A stretch of 64,000 bases of DNA from Marinisporobacter balticus (GTDB lineage Bacteria; Bacillota; Clostridia; Peptostreptococcales; Thermotaleaceae): NCBI RefSeq assembly GCF_004345705.1, contig NZ_SLWV01000002.1, forward strand, positions 62,001 to 126,000, written 5' to 3'. Below are positions 36,227 through 44,600 of this stretch, in pieces. The stretch's first letter is position 1. Each line of letters begins with the position of its first letter. Position numbers and translations under genes: made by a program. Under the pieces are notes generated by a model. It saw nothing but the letters and a program-made list of their open reading frames with translations, had not been told where the DNA came from and made no database searches.

Positions 36227-37309
36227 TTACAATTTTTCATTATTTTTACAAAAATCATTTTCTAAATCGAAGAAATTCAGTTGTCTTACATCAGCCTTTG
36301 AAAGATTAGATACGCTAAGACCTATCAGCCTTATATCTCTATCCAAATCTATTTCATTTAAAATGTTTACTCCCACCATACATATTTCTTCAAAAGAATT
36401 TATATATTCATTGATCGTCTTACTTTTCGTGTGGCTTTCAAAATTTGAAAGTTTAATTTTTATGGTAATGGTTTTCCCATACAAATGCTTTCTTTTCAGT
36501 GATGTTGAAATATCTTTTGCAAATTTAAAAATCAATTCTTCTAGATAGGTTTTATCATGAGTATCTTCTTCAAGTGTTGTTTCTCTTCCGATCGATTTTG
36601 ATACCCTAGTATTTTTGACAACTCTAGTATCATTTCCTCTAATCCTATCATATACCTCTATCCCATATTTTCCTAAAAAGTTTACAAGATACTCACTAGG
36701 CATCTTTAATAAATCTTCTACTATAAAGATGCCTATTTTATTTAACTTCTCACATGACGTATTTCCTAATCCATGTACCTTTTTTATAGGCAATGGTTTT
36801 AATATCTCTGGAATCATATCTTCTGTTATAACCTTAAGTCCATTAGGTTTATTCCAATCTGAACCAAGCTTTGCTAAAAATTTATTATACGATATGCCTA
36901 TAGATACTGTAAGCCCTGTTTTTTTCTTAACTTGCTCTTTTATATAATAGGCTACATTCCTCGGATTTCGATTTAATTTCGTTATATCCAAATATGCCTC
37001 ATCTATAGATATAGGTTCTACCAAATCTGTTATACTATAAAACAGTTTGAAAATTTCCTCAGATACCTCTTTATAGCGACTATGCCTTGTTGGTAAAAAT
37101 ATACCATAGGGACATTGTTTCTTCGCTTTAAATATTGGCATTGCAGAATGTATCCCATATCTTCTTGCTTCATATGAACATGTAGCAACCACCCCTCGAT
37201 CGCTTGTTCCTCCTACAATAACTGGTTTTCCTTTCAATTTTGGATTGTCCCTCTGCTCAACAGAAGCAAAAAATGCATCTACATCTACATGTATAATCTT
37301 TCTATCCAT
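36227..37309 (-). CDS. dinB: DNA polymerase IV (Y family)
   Basis: A 360-residue translesion polymerase. Catalytic carboxylates are in IHVDVDAFFASVE and the SIDEAYLDIT motif; CSYEARRYGIHSAMP and the helix-hairpin-helix region KKVHGLGNTSCEKL follow, with a little-finger domain to the C-terminus. The ATG at 37309 follows GGGGGTG, so the longer frame from 37375 is not used. The last residues lack a clear canonical beta-clamp motif, although VRQLNFFDLEN near the end resembles the QLxLF clamp-binding peptide. No LexA box was identified. Confidence 0.94.
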   Translation of the reverse strand: MDRKIIHVDVDAFFASVEQRDNPKLKGKPVIVGGTSDRGVVATCSYEARRYGIHSAMPIFKAKKQCPYGIFLPTRHSRYKEVSEEIFKLFYSITDLVEPISIDEAYLDITKLNRNPRNVAYYIKEQVKKKTGLTVSIGISYNKFLAKLGSDWNKPNGLKVITEDMIPEILKPLPIKKVHGLGNTSCEKLNKIGIFIVEDLLKMPSEYLVNFLGKYGIEVYDRIRGNDTRVVKNTRVSKSIGRETTLEEDTHDKTYLEELIFKFAKDISTSLKRKHLYGKTITIKIKLSNFESHTKSKTINEYINSFEEICMVGVNILNEIDLDRDIRLIGLSVSNLSKADVRQLNFFDLENDFCKNNEKL

Positions 37310-37449
37310 AAAATACACCCCCATACATATCTCATTATACCAAACATACGTTCTCATGAGTAGGGTTTTTTTCATTATTCTTACTTCATCCTTTTCTAAA
37401 TCTAATCTATATACTTTTGGAAAACCATTTAAATGAAAGGAACAACATA

Positions 37450-37478
37450 AAAAAGAGATTTTTGGGAAATCCCTTTTT
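37450..37478 (-). terminator. Terminator of the VCBS-repeat protein gene
   Basis: A 12-bp stem with one mismatch (AAAAAGAGATTT at 37450-37461, AAATCCCTTTTT at 37467-37478). On the minus strand it ends in TCTCTTTTTT. Confidence 0.7.
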
Positions 37479-37542
37479 CGAAAATTCAGTAGCTAATTTA
37501 CACCATAAACATTTACTTTTTACCTATTATTTAGATTTATTC

Positions 37543-38337
37543 TTAAAATGTTATTCCTGGATTTTTTGTTATATCATCTGCTATTCCATCTATTTTTCCT
37601 CCATAAATCCCTACCGTTTGGAAGAAAGGTACAAACTGTTGTCCATTCCATTTAAGAGAGGTTTGCACATATCCTAACCCATCTGCATTATATCTTCCAG
37701 CAATGCGCTGCTCGGCATATAATTCATAAGTACCATCCCTTTGAAAATCAATAGGATATAGTCCTCCTAATGGATTTACCCATCCCTCAATAGGCTCTTT
37801 TAATTTACCATTTTCATCATAAATTTCGGATAAGTAATCCTCTCCCTTGTAGGTAATATCTAATATATACTTCGTATTCGTATTTTTACTAATGACCTCT
37901 ACTTTATAATTATCTTTGTAATTTACTTCATATACGTATGCTGCATTAAATTTTTCAAAATCAAAAATCATATTCGGCTGGTTATTTAGAAATGAATAAA
38001 TATAATAAAAGGTATATCCACCGCTTCCTCCTGAGAATATGTTGATTAAAATATCATCTACCTTATCTCCTGAAAAATCCCCTAGAAATAAAGCGGGTCC
38101 ATAACCTGCATTTTCTTTTAGTGGAATAATCATCTCTTGCTGGGTTTTTCCATCTATAATCTTTAATCTTATATGGTCTCTAAAGGGACTTTCTTCTCCG
38201 TAAGGTTTATCTCCTATTAAATACACATAGTCAATAATCCCATCCCCATTGACATCCCCTTGTTTAAAATCTAATACATGACCATTCTTATTATTCAACC
38301 CCATAGTTCTTGGAACATACATAGGATAATAATACAT
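37543..38337 (-). CDS. VCBS/FG-GAP repeat protein
   Basis: A 264-residue protein with two calcium-binding-type repeats, GDVNGDGIIDYVYLIG (about 27-42) and GDFSGDKVDDILINIF (about 86-101), as in FG-GAP/VCBS beta-propeller proteins, and a C-terminal stretch of strands with GGLYPIDFQRDGTYEL. No signal peptide is visible, though it starts MYYYPMY and is aromatic-rich. Close homologues are common in spore-forming Firmicutes with unknown function; some are spore-surface proteins. GAAAGGAGAT precedes the ATG. Confidence 0.8.
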   Translation of the reverse strand: MYYYPMYVPRTMGLNNKNGHVLDFKQGDVNGDGIIDYVYLIGDKPYGEESPFRDHIRLKIIDGKTQQEMIIPLKENAGYGPALFLGDFSGDKVDDILINIFSGGSGGYTFYYIYSFLNNQPNMIFDFEKFNAAYVYEVNYKDNYKVEVISKNTNTKYILDITYKGEDYLSEIYDENGKLKEPIEGWVNPLGGLYPIDFQRDGTYELYAEQRIAGRYNADGLGYVQTSLKWNGQQFVPFFQTVGIYGGKIDGIADDITKNPGITF

Positions 38338-38442
38338 ATTCTATCTCCTTTCGATCGTCAAAGTTACTGATATAATATGCTAAGCCTATGCATTTGTTCA
38401 CTTTTATATTTTCTTGTATCATTCCTTGTCACGTTTTATTCA

Positions 38443-38574
38443 TCAAGATTCTATTTCTTCTATTGCTTCTGATAAATTACTTTCTTTTGCTGTCATTGCA
38501 ATAATACTTCTATCATAATAATCAAAGCCTAAATTTTTTGCCAATTTCTGTGCAATTTGTCTTCCACCACTTCC
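38443..38574 (-). pseudogene. Remnant of a cytidylate kinase-like P-loop domain
   Basis: In the frame +1 to the end of the YczE-type gene, the minus strand encodes GSGGRQIAQKLAKNLGFDYY and then DRSIIAMTAKESNLSEA, ending at a TGA (38445-38443). This is the P-loop and first helix of a cytidylate kinase-like family protein. It has no start and about 40 codons remain, far below the normal 200. It appears to be the trace of a domain once fused to or following the YczE-type protein. Confidence 0.7.
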
Positions 38575-39239
38575 TCTTCTTCTGTTACACTTGCATTTTC
38601 TATCAGGAAGTTCTCAACAAATCCTAATTTTTTCTTTAAGAACCTTGCTATCATCCCTACAAGTAGCGCTGCAATAACAGTTCCCTCACCTACACCTGCA
38701 AGTTTGCGAAATATAACGAGTCCAATAACACCAGCAATAATTGTCATAGACGAATCAAATACAACCTTCGTCTTACCAAAATCTTTATGGAAACTCACAG
38801 ACACTGCTTTCACAAATGATTCCCCTGGTAGCATTACAACGTCTGCTACCATCTCCATATAAACACCTCCTCCTAATATTATGCATCCCACAATCAGAGA
38901 GATAAACTTCAGCAAATAAGTATCCGGATCCATAAAAGATAACAGCTCCATAGTTACATCAATAAACCACGAAAATGCAATAGACACTGGTATCTGTAAA
39001 AAATACTGTTTAGGAAAATTCTTACGAAGTAACATCATTTGGATAATAATCAGCAAAATACTCATGTAAAGAGTAAACATACCAAGTGTCGGCTTAAAAC
39101 CAAGACTTAATGTATATGGAATACTTGAAATTGGTGATGTACCAAGACTTGCTTTCGTTATGAAACTTACGCCAAACGAGTTTACAAATAATCCTATGAT
39201 AAATAAAATGTATCGTTTTAATACTTCTTTCTTGCTCAT
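38529..39239 (-). CDS. YczE/YyaS/YitT-type membrane protein
   Basis: A 236-residue membrane protein with about six helices, starting with FIIGLFVNSFGVSFITKASL and GTSPISSIPYTLSLG, the YczE signature. The last ~20 residues (TEEEEVVEDKLHRNWQKI) run into a frame-shifted kinase remnant and are not native to the family, so the C-terminus is probably altered. It is coupled to marR by an ATGA overlap. Base composition is more G+C-rich than neighbours. Function unknown; membership in transport or surfactin-type accessory systems is possible. Confidence 0.82.
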   Translation of the reverse strand: MSKKEVLKRYILFIIGLFVNSFGVSFITKASLGTSPISSIPYTLSLGFKPTLGMFTLYMSILLIIIQMMLLRKNFPKQYFLQIPVSIAFSWFIDVTMELLSFMDPDTYLLKFISLIVGCIILGGGVYMEMVADVVMLPGESFVKAVSVSFHKDFGKTKVVFDSSMTIIAGVIGLVIFRKLAGVGEGTVIAALLVGMIARFLKKKLGFVENFLIENASVTEEEEVVEDKLHRNWQKI

Positions 39240-39667
39240 TGTAATCCCTCCGTATCGGTCATATTACAGCATATTTTATAAAACACGTTCATAAACTGCT
39301 CTCTTTCTTCCTTGCCGATCCCTTTAAATACTTCTTCTTCTATCTCAAGGAATATCTCTGCTACCTTTTTTTCCTTTTCTCTTCCATTCTCTGTTAAGTA
39401 AACATAATTGGAACGCCGGTTTCCGTCCATCATACGTCGTTCCACCAAACCCTTTCCTTCCATACGTGCCAAAATTCCTGTAAGTGTAGCAGGATCTATC
39501 TGACATCCATATGCAATATCCTTTTGCATACTTCCATCATGCCTTACGAGATAATCTAATACTTTCGGCTGTCCAGGTGTTAATCCTATCTCCATTAGAC
39601 CGCTTAATGCTTTTTTCTGGAACAATGCCTGATTAATCATAATCAGGTAATGAAAACTCTGATCCAT
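39236..39667 (-). CDS. MarR-family transcriptional regulator
   Basis: A 143-residue winged-helix regulator: DYLVRHDGSMQKDIAYGC, then DPATLTGILARMEGKGLVER, the helix-turn-helix and wing RRMMDGNRRSNYVYLT. The frame is open from 39724, but GGAGGATGT precedes the ATG at 39667. It overlaps the membrane protein gene by four bases and probably represses both. A perfect promoter and tandem 15-bp repeats lie upstream. Composition suggests acquisition from a higher-G+C clostridial relative. Confidence 0.9.
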   Translation of the reverse strand: MDQSFHYLIMINQALFQKKALSGLMEIGLTPGQPKVLDYLVRHDGSMQKDIAYGCQIDPATLTGILARMEGKGLVERRMMDGNRRSNYVYLTENGREKEKKVAEIFLEIEEEVFKGIGKEEREQFMNVFYKICCNMTDTEGLQ

Positions 39668-39678
39668 ACATCCTCCTT

Positions 39679-39715
39679 CTGCTAGTTTCCTAATTATTAG
39701 CTTCCTAATTATTTG
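39679..39715 (-). repeat. Tandem repeats between marR promoter and start
   Basis: Two 15-bp units on the minus strand, AATAATTAGGAAGCT and AATAATTAGGAAACT, in tandem, differing at one base. They lie between the -10 box and the marR ribosome site, as an autorepressor operator would. Confidence 0.6.
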
Positions 39716-39727
39716 TAACCGCATTAA

Positions 39728-39756
39728 ATTATAGAGTTATTTAATTGATATGTCAA
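39728..39756 (-). promoter_or_regulatory. Promoter of the marR-yczE unit
   Basis: TTGACA (39756-39751), 17 bases, TATAAT (39733-39728): a consensus vegetative promoter on the minus strand. Confidence 0.85.
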
Positions 39757-39774
39757 TCTAATTCCTAAAAAATA

Positions 39775-39798
39775 AAAGAGTACCACTCGGCACCCTTT
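39775..39798 (-). terminator. Terminator of the 148-aa protein gene
   Basis: A 10-bp stem including G-U pairs (39775-39784 with 39789-39798) around a 4-base loop, followed on the minus strand by TATTTTTTAGG. Confidence 0.7.
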
Positions 39799-39811
39799 CA
39801 ATTCAAACCAC

Positions 39812-40258
39812 CTATTCAATACCACCATCATCTGGTTCTGCTATTTCCGTATAAATAAATTGATCAATCACAATCTCCCTCACATCAGGGTTGTTCTTTT
39901 TTAATACACCATAAGTAAAATCATACAATTCATGGGAAATATCCTTATACTTTTCATGTATATTTAAAATTACATGAATAACGGGTTCACAGATATTCTC
40001 AAAAAAATCTTTTTTCATTTCTTCATTTGGCAACTCCACTTCTAAATATCCTCTCCACAAGGGTTGTTCCATCATCATCTTTTTATTGTTTTGTGCTGAT
40101 ATATAGTGGATTGATGCCTCACATATGCCTTCTTCTTCCTTTGGATGACTAAAAATCCAAGACTCCGAAGTATCCGTTATAAAATGAGCGTTTATATTTA
40201 CGGGTATCTCTTTTATAACCGTAAGATTTTGTTTTGAAATATTTAAAAAATTCAACAT
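39812..40258 (-). CDS. Hypothetical protein, 148 aa
   Basis: Not recognised. It is acidic and cytoplasmic, with alternating strands (ESWIFSHPKEEEGIC, WRGYLEVELP) and a helical C-terminal half. An ATG at 40279 opens the frame, but AAGGAGG lies five bases before the ATG at 40258, giving a more plausible start. It follows an NdpA-type nucleoid protein after 10 bp and shares its strand and terminator, so the two form an operon; a partner or antagonist role of the nucleoid protein is possible but unsupported. Confidence 0.7.
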   Translation of the reverse strand: MLNFLNISKQNLTVIKEIPVNINAHFITDTSESWIFSHPKEEEGICEASIHYISAQNNKKMMMEQPLWRGYLEVELPNEEMKKDFFENICEPVIHVILNIHEKYKDISHELYDFTYGVLKKNNPDVREIVIDQFIYTEIAEPDDGGIE

Positions 40259-40268
40259 TTTTTCCTCC

Positions 40269-41309
40269 TTAGCGTTCATGAAAGTTTCTTACATTTTTAA
40301 TAATAATATTTACAGTTCCCCCACCATTTCTTATGATTTCAAACTTCATTTTGTCTTCAATATCTTCGTATTCCCCTTTTATTTCTATGCCTGTATCTGT
40401 TTTTATGACCCTCTTCTTCATTTTCTTCTCAACCCAGGCTTTATCAATATCAAAAGATTCTAATTGTAATCCTTCTTGGTCTAATTGTTGAATAAAATGT
40501 TGCTGCATCTCCGCATCATTGCCAAAAACATTTTGGCTAAACTTTTCCACATCAATTTCTGCACAATTTTTTAAAGATGCTAGGGCTTCCTCTCTTACCT
40601 CCTGTGCTTTTTCAATATCTTCTTTCAAATTTTTTCTTGTCCACTTTTCTGTCGCTCTTTTAAAAAGTTTTGTCTTATCTCTATTATCTACTAAAATATT
40701 ACAATTTAAAAAGTCGTGTATAAAGAATTGCGCAATGTCTCCATCTTCATCATTGCCATATACTTGTTTATCTAAAACAATCATATCATATTCATCTTCT
40801 TCATCTATTTCTTTTATGAAAGCACATTTTTGTAACCGCTGACTAAGCCCTGGAAGACTAATCGTTTGGGGAATAATAGAAATTTTTAATTTGTCATCAA
40901 TAAATTCTACATTATGTATAAAAGATTTTTTGTAATCTAATTTTAATACCCCTATACAGTTTTCATCACCCACTGCATATAAACATACTACCAGGTCCGC
41001 AGAGGAAATGTTATTGTTGCGCTTCATGGCTTTAAAAAGCTGCTCAGCAATCACTTTTGAACCTTCAACAAATTTTTCTTCATCTTCAAATACTTCTTGG
41101 CACGCATTCTTTACGACACCTATTCCACCTCTAAATTTAGCTTTCCTATTTTCTTCATCTTGTAAAGATTTAATAATATGCTTTTCTAAAAACTCATGGA
41201 TGTCTTCTTGTATTTCCTGTTCATAATCTGTAAGTATGGGTTCATCCCCATTTCGATCTAATACATGAACAATCGCCTTTTTAACCATCACCGATTCTAT
41301 ATTCCTCAT
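40269..41309 (-). CDS. Nucleoid-associated protein (NdpA/YejK type)
   Basis: A 346-residue protein of the NA37/YejK family (pfam04245). The N-terminus VKKAIVHVLDRNGDEPILTD is characteristic, followed by a helical domain with CQEVFEDEE and central LVVCLYAVGDENCIGVLKLD. In enteric bacteria relatives co-purify with the nucleoid and RNA polymerase; in other genomes they occur in defence islands, though none is evident here. GAGAGGGAAAGT precedes the ATG. The next gene downstream is an uncharacterised 148-residue protein. Confidence 0.85.
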   Translation of the reverse strand: MRNIESVMVKKAIVHVLDRNGDEPILTDYEQEIQEDIHEFLEKHIIKSLQDEENRKAKFRGGIGVVKNACQEVFEDEEKFVEGSKVIAEQLFKAMKRNNNISSADLVVCLYAVGDENCIGVLKLDYKKSFIHNVEFIDDKLKISIIPQTISLPGLSQRLQKCAFIKEIDEEDEYDMIVLDKQVYGNDEDGDIAQFFIHDFLNCNILVDNRDKTKLFKRATEKWTRKNLKEDIEKAQEVREEALASLKNCAEIDVEKFSQNVFGNDAEMQQHFIQQLDQEGLQLESFDIDKAWVEKKMKKRVIKTDTGIEIKGEYEDIEDKMKFEIIRNGGGTVNIIIKNVRNFHER

Positions 41310-41657
41310 ACTTTCCCTCTCTCACTATATTTTATAGACATAAAATATTTAAATTTCATTATTCTTCTTATCCCTAAATTATACTATAGTTCCCCTATGC
41401 TTAAAAGTAATTCCCCTAAAAAAAATCGTATACGATTTCTTTTCCATAATGTTTTGCTTTCATTTTCGTAACCCCAACAATTTTTCTTTATAGTTTCTAT
41501 TGTATACACTTCATAGTTGTTACAAAATTCCTGTATTTGCGTTATAATAATTATAATAAGAATTTGAGGTCTTTATTAGAGTAATTCTTGAATTAAGGAA
41601 TAATCAAAAATAAATCGCCTAATACTATTATTTTATACTCACTTTAAGGAGGCTTTC
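41310..41657. other. 348-bp divergent intergenic region
   Basis: No credible reading frame on either strand. It holds the promoter of the large plus-strand gene (41520-41548), a perfect 16-bp palindrome AAATCGTATACGATTT (41423-41438), and a leader of roughly 100 bases before the 41658 start. The palindrome is followed on the minus strand by a run of T residues, so it could be an operator or an early terminator for the NdpA-type gene. Confidence 0.5.
41520..41548 (+). promoter_or_regulatory. Promoter of the 1,639-aa protein operon
   Basis: TTACAA (41520-41525), 17 bases, TATAAT (41543-41548). It implies a leader of about 100 bases before the AAGGAGG ribosome site at 41647. Confidence 0.7.
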
Positions 41658-44600
41658 ATGGAAAATTTGATTGTTATAGAATTATACAATAAGATTTATA
41701 ATACATTTTTAAATCCAAACTGGCTAGAAAAATTATCTTTGAATGAAACATTTATTAAAAAGCATATTGAAGGTTTATCTTTTCTAAATGGTATAGAAGA
41801 TATCCTTACAAGAAACGATTATAGTTGCCATGCTACACTTCATTTATGTGAAAACATTCTCAATACATTGGCAAAAGAAAATGTGCCAAAAGATTGGCTT
41901 TATTATCTCTATCAGTTTACCCTGCAAAAATCTTTTCCACATGCTGTAGAGATTTCTTTAGATCCTAACCTTGACAGTGCTTGTTATTTATATTTGGATC
42001 TTCTAAGGATTCTATCCGAATTTCAAAAATCTTCTAAGGACAATACTTGGCAAAGTCAGTATCCTTTAGCCTTTTTATCACAAGAAGAAATAAAAGATCT
42101 TGAAAATCCTATTGAATATAAACAGTTTTTAACTGCCTTTTACAGTGATTATGTTTATGAAATGATGAAACTTAATCATGAAGTTGCAGGATATAATACG
42201 ATTGATCATATCTGTGGTGTCCACTATCTTTCTCTTTTTATTGCAAGGCAACTAAAAAATTGTGGCCTTCCCATAGATTTAGGAAGGGTATCTGGCGCAA
42301 CAGCTGGACATGATATTGGAAAATATGGCTGTACCAATGAAGAACAACATCGCGTTCCTTATCTTCATTACTATTATACAGATTTATGGTTTAGCAATCA
42401 TAAAATCGTTTACATTCGCCATATTGCATTAAACCATTCTGTATGGGATTTAGAATTAGAAAATTTATCATTAGAATCTCTCATACTTATTTATTCAGAT
42501 TTTCGTGTTAAAAATTTCATGGACAATTCTGGCCATATAAAAATGCATATATATAATCTATCAGATTCCTTTGCTGTAATTTTAGAAAAACTAGATAATG
42601 TAGATCAAACGAAAAAAAATAGATATGCCCGTGTATATGAAAAATTAAAAGATTTCGAAAATTATATGCTCCATTTAGGTGTATATGTAGATGTATCCAT
42701 TCCATTAAATGCTCATTTTGTAGAAAAAAAAGCCCATAAACCCCATTATGCCCTCATTCAAGGAAAAGAGATCGTGAACCATATCAAACATCTTTCCTTT
42801 CATCATAATGTGCATCTTATGTATCTACTGCGTGACGAATATGCCCTTGAAAACATATTGCAATTAGCACGTAGTGAAAAAGACTGGACCAATTTCCGAG
42901 AATATTTGCGTATTTTCGAGGAATATTCTACCTATATGACTCAAAAACAAAAGCGCATTACAATCAATTTCTTGTATGAAAATTTAATTCATCCAGAAGA
43001 TGATATCCGAAAACATTGTGCAGCACTTATGGGTGCTTTGATTGCTTTGTTTGATGAGGTTTACAGAAAAGAACTTCCTAAAAATGCAATATTATCTCCC
43101 ACAAGTATCACAAGTAGAGACTTATTCGAAAAATATTTAAAGCTTTTCATCTTTTCAGACCCTAAAATCATTCCTAAGCATCGTAAATGGATTGGTTATA
43201 GCCTAAGTACAATGATTACATCTCTATTTAATCATTGTACACTTACAGAAAATAATCAATTGAAAAATCAAGCACACGAATATATCACTCTACTTTTAAA
43301 GTATTATGATCAAAATATTTACGGAAAAAATGATATTGCTTTTTATCTTCTTGAAACATTAAAACATATTCCTATTTCTATCTGTGACGCCCGCATTGAC
43401 ATTTTGTTTAACTTTTTATTTGAAATGTTAAAAGAAAAAAAACATGATTTAAGGATTGCCGCACTAGAAGCTACTTACATATTGCTCCCGCATATGGGTG
43501 CCCATAAGAAATTCATTAAAAAAATTACTTCCAGCCTTACAAGTGAAAATACACCTTGTAAATCTGCATCAGAAAATTTTCTAAAGCTTAAGATCATAAA
43601 AGAATTAAATCTAGATCCTTCTATTGTTACAAAATACACAGATTTCTTTAAAATCGATAAAAACATTGTATCTTCCATGTTTTTAAGCAATTTAAAAGTA
43701 GCTACAAAACCTGTTATAAAGAAAGTGCAAATAGAAATTTTGCTTAATCATGCACGTAATAATCCAGAAATTAGTGGACTTCAAACAGCACTACATTTTT
43801 GCAATTTATTAAAAGTCAGTGCTTCGGATAGAACAAGAACACGTGCTGGCGAAGGAGTTTTGGAAATTATTTCATTTTTATCTTTTGAACAGAGAAATGA
43901 AGTAGCCGTTGAATTACTCAGTGCCCTCGAATTAGATGGTTACCAATTTACAGAATATATACCGCCTTTTCTTGGTCAATTGATTCTAACGCTTCAGCCC
44001 ATAGAATTAGATGAAATCATTGACGACTTTATTGAAAAATTAAATCAATCTAATGCTATTCTTAGTGGTTTAATTCTCAAAACCATAGGTGTGGCTATCG
44101 CAAATTATTCAAAATACTTAACCATCTTCCATGAGGGTGAAAATAAATATGATGTACGCCTCATCAAAATGCTTGGTGTTTTGTTAAAAGGTTTAGTCCA
44201 TGCACATGTTCGCGTAAAACAAGTAGCCTTTACAGTCATCGGTAAGGGCATATTCGGAGAGACGAATCTACAGATTGAAGAAAAAAACAAGATTTTTAAA
44301 TTGATTGCTAAAAAAATGCTCACATTATTAACAGACCATCAAGATGAAACTTTGTTATTTTTAGGAAATGCCGCTGCACTTCATCATCTATATAGATTTA
44401 TTGCTAATAATCTATTTTTACAAGGAGATCCTGGCTCTATTCCTAAAAAAGTAGCCTTTTTTCCAGGTACCTTTGACCCATTTTCATTGATTCATAAACA
44501 AATTGCAAAATCTGTAAGAGATCGCGGTTTTGAGGTTTATCTTGCCATTGATGAATTTTCATGGTCAAAGCACACCCTTCCTCATCTCCTTAGAAAAGAT

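Noticed and set aside
36124..36258. N-terminal extension of the FtsH-type protein overlapping dinB
   Set aside because: The extension has no ribosome site and FtsH proteins begin at the membrane helix that starts at 36123.
41265..41471. 68-codon plus-strand frame beside the NdpA-type start
   Set aside because: It has no ribosome site and overlaps the start of a conserved gene on the other strand.
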